10,898 nt of DNA, from NCBI GenBank assembly GCA_900550625.1, contig URSW01000036.1, forward strand, positions 1-10,898, in the 5' to 3' direction. The stretch's first letter is position 1; each line of letters starts with the position of its first letter. This DNA is from an uncultured Eubacteriales bacterium (GTDB lineage: Bacteria > Bacillota > Clostridia > Oscillospirales > CAG-272). A model generated the notes under the pieces. The model searched no databases, was not told the DNA's origin, and saw only the letters and a program-made list of their open reading frames with translations. Below are positions 7,153 to 10,898 of the stretch, piece after piece. The position numbers and the translations under genes are program-made.

Positions 7153-7173
7153 GTTTTCGGCGCCGCCGAAAAC
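7153..7173. other. Perfect 9-bp hairpin between the mutase and cca genes
   Basis: GTTTTCGGC (7153-7161) and GCCGAAAAC (7165-7173) pair perfectly around a GCC loop. No T-tract follows (TGTCGTGCAAAAG), so it is not a canonical terminator on either strand. It is the only notable structure in the 100-nt gap. A related string, ACGTTTCGG, occurs just upstream at about 7140-7148. A factor-assisted terminator, processing site or protein-binding palindrome are all possible. Confidence 0.5.
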
Positions 7174-7202
7174 TGTCGTGCAAAAGTGTAATTTCCGACG
7201 GT

Positions 7203-7210
7203 AAAGGAGG
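7203..7210 (+). promoter_or_regulatory. Strong Shine-Dalgarno site of cca
   Basis: AAAGGAGG is near-perfectly complementary to the 16S 3' end and lies 7 nt before GTG 7218. It fixes a non-ATG start. Confidence 0.85.
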
Positions 7211-7217
7211 CGGCAGA

Positions 7218-8429
7218 GTGAAAATTGAATTTCCAGAATATGTCCTTCGCATTCTCGGCGCGTATGAAAACGCGGGATACGAAGCCTACGCGGTCGGCGG
7301 GTGCGTGAGAGATTCGCTTCTCGGACGCACACCGCATGATTGGGATATCGCGTCGTCTGCCCGCCCGGAGGAGACGATGCGGATCATGGCCCCGCCTGAT
7401 TTTTCGGTGAAAGCGCTGTCCGGACTGAAGCACGGCACCGTTACGGTAGTCGTGAAAAACGGCGACGAAAGCGCCGCCTCCTGCGAGGTAACGGCGTTTC
7501 GACTCGACGGGAAATATACCGATATGCGCAGACCCGACGAGGTGACGTTCACCGGAAGCCTCGGCGACGATCTTGCAAGACGGGATTTCACGGTAAACGC
7601 AATGGCGGCGCGCCCGGGAGAAATATGCGATCCGTACCGTGGCGAGGACGACCTTCGTGATAAGCTGATCCGCGCGGTCGGCGTACCCGACGAACGCTTT
7701 TCCGAGGATGCGCTCAGAATCCTGCGCGCACTTCGCTTCAGCGCCGTGCTCGGATTCACGATAGAACGGGAAACTGCCGGGGCGATGCATCGGTGCGCCG
7801 GACTTATGAAGAACGTTTCGGTCGAGCGAATCAGCTCGGAGCTTTACGCGATACTCGCGTCCGACTTTCCGGAAAAGGTGATCCCGGAATTTTCCGATGT
7901 CATTGCCGCCGCTTTGCCGGAGCCTTTGACGTGTCCCGACCTTTCCGCGATGCTTCTCTCCTCATGCCCCGACGTGCGCTTTACACTGATTTTCGGCACT
8001 TCGTCCGCCGATGCCGCACGGCTTCTCAAAATGCCGACGAAGTTCGCCAGCAAGGTTTCGCGCATTGCCGCGACCGAATCCATTCCCGAAAGCAGGGCGG
8101 AAAAGTGCCGCCTGATACGCGAATGTCGCAGCTTTTACGGCGAATGTCTTGAATATGCGGGAATAATTACGGACGAGCGCCGGCGCGCGCAGTGCGTATC
8201 CTGTGAGCTTGCCGAAATCGAAGCTTCGGGAGAGTGCGTCTCTCTTTCGGATCTCGCTGTTGATGGGGAAGATCTGACCGCTCTCGGTATGGAAGGAAGG
8301 GCTGTCGGCAAAACGCTTTCCTTCCTTCTTGATTCGGTTTGCTCGGGAATCTTGCCGAACACACGCGAGGTCCTGCTCGCGGCAGCACTAAACTATATCT
8401 CAAACGGAGTATCCGATGTTTTCAAATAA
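7218..8429 (+). CDS. cca: CCA tRNA nucleotidyltransferase
   Basis: Class II nucleotidyltransferase that adds or repairs the 3'-CCA end of tRNAs without a nucleic acid template. At 403 residues it is typical of Bacillota CCA enzymes. The catalytic head has GGCVRD at 27-32 and the metal-binding DWD pair D41/D43; RRDFTVNAMA at 121-130 follows. The nucleotide-selecting motif EDxxR is E163, D164 and R167 within FSEDALRILRALRF. ERISSEL at 203-209 matches the neck motif. The C-terminal tail region fits the family, and no HD phosphohydrolase domain is visible. EDxxR in a single protein supports full C and A addition rather than a split A- or CC-adding enzyme, though motif reading alone cannot exclude poly(A) polymerase. 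The MATE gene begins 14 nt before its stop. Confidence 0.93.
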   Translation: MKIEFPEYVLRILGAYENAGYEAYAVGGCVRDSLLGRTPHDWDIASSARPEETMRIMAPPDFSVKALSGLKHGTVTVVVKNGDESAASCEVTAFRLDGKYTDMRRPDEVTFTGSLGDDLARRDFTVNAMAARPGEICDPYRGEDDLRDKLIRAVGVPDERFSEDALRILRALRFSAVLGFTIERETAGAMHRCAGLMKNVSVERISSELYAILASDFPEKVIPEFSDVIAAALPEPLTCPDLSAMLLSSCPDVRFTLIFGTSSADAARLLKMPTKFASKVSRIAATESIPESRAEKCRLIRECRSFYGECLEYAGIITDERRRAQCVSCELAEIEASGECVSLSDLAVDGEDLTALGMEGRAVGKTLSFLLDSVCSGILPNTREVLLAAALNYISNGVSDVFK

Positions 8430-9741
8430 AGCGTTAAAAAGTCTTTTGATACCGCTCATAATCGAGCAGTTTCTCGCAATATCCCTCGGAATAGCGGATA
8501 CGATGATGGTCTCCACCGTCGGCGAGAGCGCCGTGTCGGGCGTCTCTCTTGTAGATATGCTCAACGTGCTTATAATAGACATATTCGCGGGTCTTGCCTC
8601 CGGCGGCGCGGTCGTCGCAAGCCAATTTATCGGCGCGAAAAACAGGCGCGGAAGCGAGCGCTCCTCGGGACAGCTTATACTCATAGCGGCGATCTCCGGG
8701 ATTGCAGTGAGCGCGGCAGTACTTCTCCTTCGACGACCGCTTCTCCGTCTGCTGTTCCGCTCGGTAGAGGATGAGGTAATGGCAAGCGCACTTACATATT
8801 TCACCGTAACCGCGCTTTCGTTCCCGTTTATCTCCGTTTACAACGCGGCTGCGGCGCTTTTCCGCTCGATGGGGAACAGCCGCATTTCAATGATCTCGTC
8901 GCTTGTTATAAACATTATAAATATAATAGGCAACTCGATTTTTATTTTCGGCTTCGGCATGGGCGTCGCGGGCGCGGCGCTGTCCACTCTGCTCTCGAGA
9001 TTCTGCGCGATGGCGTTTCTTCTTGTCCGCCTTTCCGTAAAGGATTCAGAACTTAGGCTCAGACTTCGCAACATGATCCCGGATCTTTCCGTCATAAGGA
9101 AAATACTCTACATAGGCTTGCCGTCCTGCTTTGAAAACAGCCTCTTCCAGCTCGGGCGTATCCTCGTGGTCATAATCATAACGGGCTTCGGCACCGCGCA
9201 GATCGCGGCAAATGCGATAGCGAACAATCTCGATTCCTTCGGATGCATCCCCGGAAAGGGACTTCAGCTTGCCGTGATCACCGTCGTCGGTCAGTGCGTG
9301 GGAGCACAGATGAAGGACGAAGCGTATTTCTACGCAAGGAAGCTGATGAAGATCGCATACGCGCTGACCGCGGTTGCAAACATACTTGTTATGGCGACGC
9401 TTCCGCTCACCGTTCCGATTTACAACGTCTCCGCAGAGGCGCAGCACCTTGCGATCATACTCGTGCTTATCCATACCGCATTTGCGATAATTCTTTGGCC
9501 TTCGGCTTTTGTAATGCCGAATGTGCTTCGCGCGGGAGGCGACGTGAAATACACTCTCGCAGTCTCGGTGTTCTCAATGGGTATGTTCCGCATAGTGTTC
9601 AGCTATATTTTCGCCTTGGGATTCTCCCTCGGCGCGATCGGCGTGTGGTGCGCCATGGTAATGGATTGGGTGTTCCGTGCATCTATGTTCGTCGGACGGT
9701 TTCGCTCCGGAAAATGGATAGGCGAAAGCCTTGCAAAATGA
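8416..9741 (+). CDS. MATE family efflux transporter
   Basis: An inner-membrane multidrug/toxin extrusion antiporter driven by Na+ or H+. It is 441 residues with about twelve hydrophobic segments in two MatE halves (roughly 1-220 and 225-441). Early MATE features are visible: IPLIIEQFLAISLGIADTMM near 12-31, GLASGGAVVASQFIGAKN near 59-76 and the second-half GFGTAQIAANAIANNL stretch. These fit the NorM/MepA-DinF type, but the substrate cannot be predicted. ATG 8416 follows ACGGAGT (8403-8409) and lies inside the end of cca, overlapping it by 14 nt in another frame. Translation is therefore probably coupled and the pair co-transcribed. No terminator follows; the next gene's promoter begins 3 nt after the stop. 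Confidence 0.93.
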   Translation: MFSNKALKSLLIPLIIEQFLAISLGIADTMMVSTVGESAVSGVSLVDMLNVLIIDIFAGLASGGAVVASQFIGAKNRRGSERSSGQLILIAAISGIAVSAAVLLLRRPLLRLLFRSVEDEVMASALTYFTVTALSFPFISVYNAAAALFRSMGNSRISMISSLVINIINIIGNSIFIFGFGMGVAGAALSTLLSRFCAMAFLLVRLSVKDSELRLRLRNMIPDLSVIRKILYIGLPSCFENSLFQLGRILVVIIITGFGTAQIAANAIANNLDSFGCIPGKGLQLAVITVVGQCVGAQMKDEAYFYARKLMKIAYALTAVANILVMATLPLTVPIYNVSAEAQHLAIILVLIHTAFAIILWPSAFVMPNVLRAGGDVKYTLAVSVFSMGMFRIVFSYIFALGFSLGAIGVWCAMVMDWVFRASMFVGRFRSGKWIGESLAK

Positions 9742-9744
9742 GTA

Positions 9745-9774
9745 TTGACAAAGCCGACTTCACTATGCTACAAT
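9745..9774 (+). promoter_or_regulatory. Near-consensus sigma-A promoter of the glycyl-radical enzyme gene
   Basis: A perfect -35 TTGACA (9745-9750) is followed after 18 nt by -10 TACAAT (9769-9774), preceded by TGC, making an extended -10 (TGn). The start is expected near 9781, giving a leader of about 30 nt. It begins 3 nt after the MATE stop codon. Confidence 0.85.
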
Positions 9775-9800
9775 GAATCTGTATGATCTCATAATTATGC

Positions 9801-9805
9801 GGAGG
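9801..9805 (+). promoter_or_regulatory. Shine-Dalgarno site deciding the glycyl-radical enzyme start
   Basis: GGAGG lies 5 nt before ATG 9811 and overlaps the alternative in-frame GTG at 9805, which therefore cannot be the initiator. The protein loses two residues relative to that longer reading. Confidence 0.75.
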
Positions 9806-9810
9806 TGTCT

Positions 9811-10707
9811 ATGTACGGCTTTACAACTGAATTTGAACCTTTTGCGGTCGGATTTCTTTCATGCGAAAGCGAAAATCTGAGTAAGAAAGCAGCCTCGGGT
9901 CTTTTGCGCGCAGCGGAGAAAATGAACATAACCGTTGATCCCGATCTCGGGCTTGTCTACGCTTTTCAGGGCATGAACTGCACTCTTACCTTCGGAGGCG
10001 GGATTACCTGCAATGAAGACGGCTTGGAGCGCCTCTGTGAGGATTATCCGGAAAGTGCCGCTGATATTCGGTATATCATTGACAATATGAAGGGGTATGC
10101 GACAGGTCCGAAGGTGTTTGACGCATTTTCCCAGACAGAACTCGACCTTCTTCATTCCGGATCTTTGTGGGGAGGAACATGGACAGGTCACGCCGTTCCC
10201 GAGTTTGCGGCGATTGCCTCACACGGAACGGATTTTATAAGGAAAAAGATAACCGCGTACAGCATGAAAAATACGGGAAGCGCGGAGTTTTATGAAGCCA
10301 TCAATACCGCCATGGATGCCGTTGACGTTCTCGGCGCGAGAGCGGGTGAGATCGCCTCGCGGATGCTTGAGGACGAGACGGATTCCGCCCGCCGCGCACA
10401 TCTTGAAAAGCTGCGCGATACGTTCACTCACGCGCCGAAATCGCCGTGTCTCGACTTTGCCGAAGCCTGCATAGTTTATACGATGCTGTTCACCTTCGAC
10501 GGAGTTGACTCGCCCGGTCATTTCGATCAGTACATGTATCCTCTTTGGAAAAAGACGGATGCCGGGCTCAGAAGAGAATACCTCGAAAATATATGGAATT
10601 TCTTCCACAACACAAGAACGTGGAATCATTTCCGGCTCCGACGAAAATTGGAACGATATTTCGAACGACCTTACATACGAGATACTCGACGTCACGCGCA
10701 AGTTTAA
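9811..10707 (+). CDS. Pyruvate formate-lyase-like glycyl-radical enzyme, N-terminal part, frameshifted
   Basis: N-terminal portion of a PFL-domain glycyl-radical enzyme, an oxygen-sensitive cytosolic enzyme normally needing a radical-SAM activase. Family-like stretches are GTWTGH at 122-127 and DSPGHFDQYMYP at 233-244, followed by NTRTWN at 267-272. The reading frame shown ends at 10707, but homology leaves it after N272 (10626). The last 26 residues are arginine-rich out-of-frame sequence, and the true continuation is one frame over from 10628. The active-site cysteine and C-terminal glycyl-radical loop (RVxGY-like) would lie downstream and are absent. Full enzymes of this family are usually 700-850 residues. 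Which GRE subfamily, and so which substrate, cannot be told from this part. No activase gene is in the window. The frameshift may be a sequencing/assembly error or a real lesion. Confidence 0.75.
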   Translation: MYGFTTEFEPFAVGFLSCESENLSKKAASGLLRAAEKMNITVDPDLGLVYAFQGMNCTLTFGGGITCNEDGLERLCEDYPESAADIRYIIDNMKGYATGPKVFDAFSQTELDLLHSGSLWGGTWTGHAVPEFAAIASHGTDFIRKKITAYSMKNTGSAEFYEAINTAMDAVDVLGARAGEIASRMLEDETDSARRAHLEKLRDTFTHAPKSPCLDFAEACIVYTMLFTFDGVDSPGHFDQYMYPLWKKTDAGLRREYLENIWNFFHNTRTWNHFRLRRKLERYFERPYIRDTRRHAQV

Positions 10708-10843
10708 GTATCAGACGCCGAATCTTACAATGCGATGCCATCGTAATACGCCGGAGAGACTGCTGCGCGAAGCGTATAAGACAATAGCCACGGGATGCGG
10801 AATGCCGACGCTCTATAACGACGAGGCGGTCTGCCCCGCGCTG
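10628..10843 (+). pseudogene. Glycyl-radical enzyme continuation in the shifted frame, truncated
   Basis: Reading from 10628, one frame over from the preceding ORF, gives ISGSDENWND, then LTYEILDVTRKF, KYQTPNLTMRCHRNTPERL and GCGMPTLYNDEAVCPAL. These are typical PFL/glycyl-radical enzyme blocks (TPNLxxRxHxxTP; GxPxLYND). The frame has no start of its own, so it continues the gene at 9811, interrupted by a net 1-nt gain or 2-nt loss near 10627. Recognisable homology stops at about 10843, before the catalytic cysteine region, and what follows in this frame (TATAATPPSSAA...) is unlike the family. The truncation therefore lies at the junction with the minus-strand fragment. Confidence 0.72.
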
Positions 10844-10898
10844 ACCGCAACGGCGGCGACGCCGCCCTCGAGCGCGGCCATCTTCTTCTCGAATGCGT
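10816..10898 (-). pseudogene. Fragment of O-acetylhomoserine sulfhydrylase/cystathionine gamma-synthase-type PLP enzyme
   Basis: The minus strand from the window edge, in the frame whose first complete codon is 10896-10894, reads AFEKKMAALEGGVAAVAV and then SAGQTASSL, with a TAG at 10815-10813. This closely resembles the 'LEKRxAALEGGxAALAxxSGQAA' block near residue 60-80 of Cys/Met-metabolism PLP enzymes, especially the MetY group. An intact protein would continue for over 300 more residues, and nothing further is recognisable left of about 10820. Only about 27 codons are visible, so family membership is likely but not certain. Base composition is GC-richer than the neighbouring genes. Confidence 0.55.

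Noticed and set aside
10219..10701. A 160-codon minus-strand frame opposite the glycyl-radical enzyme
   Set aside because: The plus strand carries clear glycyl-radical enzyme motifs here; the minus frame has none.
1..10898. tRNA/rRNA genes, CRISPR arrays, insertion sequences, att sites, phage or defence genes
   Set aside because: Gaps are short and hold only promoters, hairpins and terminators. I saw no cloverleaf, repeat array, transposase or integrase, and all complete genes belong to ordinary chromosomal families.

Overview
The window looks like part of a Clostridia-type (Bacillota) chromosome of moderate GC, most likely from a metagenome-assembled or gut-type anaerobe. This rests on strong purine-rich Shine-Dalgarno sites, consensus sigma-A promoters, GTG starts, T-tailed hairpin terminators, an ECF-type transporter S component, a YwlG/UPF0340 protein and an anaerobic glycyl-radical enzyme. 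All complete genes are on the + strand. There is no phage, transposon, CRISPR or tRNA signal.

Layout. Positions 1-149 hold the terminator of an off-window gene and a leader with a probable promoter. Next comes a tight cluster: YbaK-type aminoacyl-tRNA deacylase (150-635), ECF S component (664-1179), UPF0340/YwlG-like protein (1267-1824), Zn-dependent phospholipase C-like protein (1834-2430) and Cof-type HAD phosphatase (2432-3259). A strong intrinsic terminator at 3318-3360 closes it. A clear sigma-A promoter (3423-3451) then drives htpG (3494-5368), followed 36 nt later by a phosphoglucomutase-type phospho-sugar mutase (5405-7117). After a 100-nt gap with a perfect hairpin come the CCA tRNA nucleotidyltransferase (7218-8429) and an overlapping MATE exporter (8416-9741). 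A near-perfect promoter at the end of the MATE gene (9745-9774) drives a pyruvate formate-lyase-like glycyl-radical enzyme from 9811.

The right end is abnormal. The glycyl-radical enzyme reading frame shifts near 10627. Its homology then stops near 10843, where the sequence passes into what reads, on the minus strand, as a piece of an O-acetylhomoserine sulfhydrylase/cystathionine gamma-synthase-type enzyme. About 22 nt read sensibly as both genes. An assembly chimera at a contig end is the simplest explanation; a real recombination scar is the alternative.

The rest is mainly housekeeping: translation quality control and tRNA maturation (ybaK, cca), protein folding (htpG), sugar-phosphate metabolism (mutase, HAD) and transport (ECF S component, MATE). 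I found no convincing novel multi-gene system. The most useful observations are the frameshift and chimeric end, the inverted repeat over the htpG start site, and start-codon corrections for several genes.
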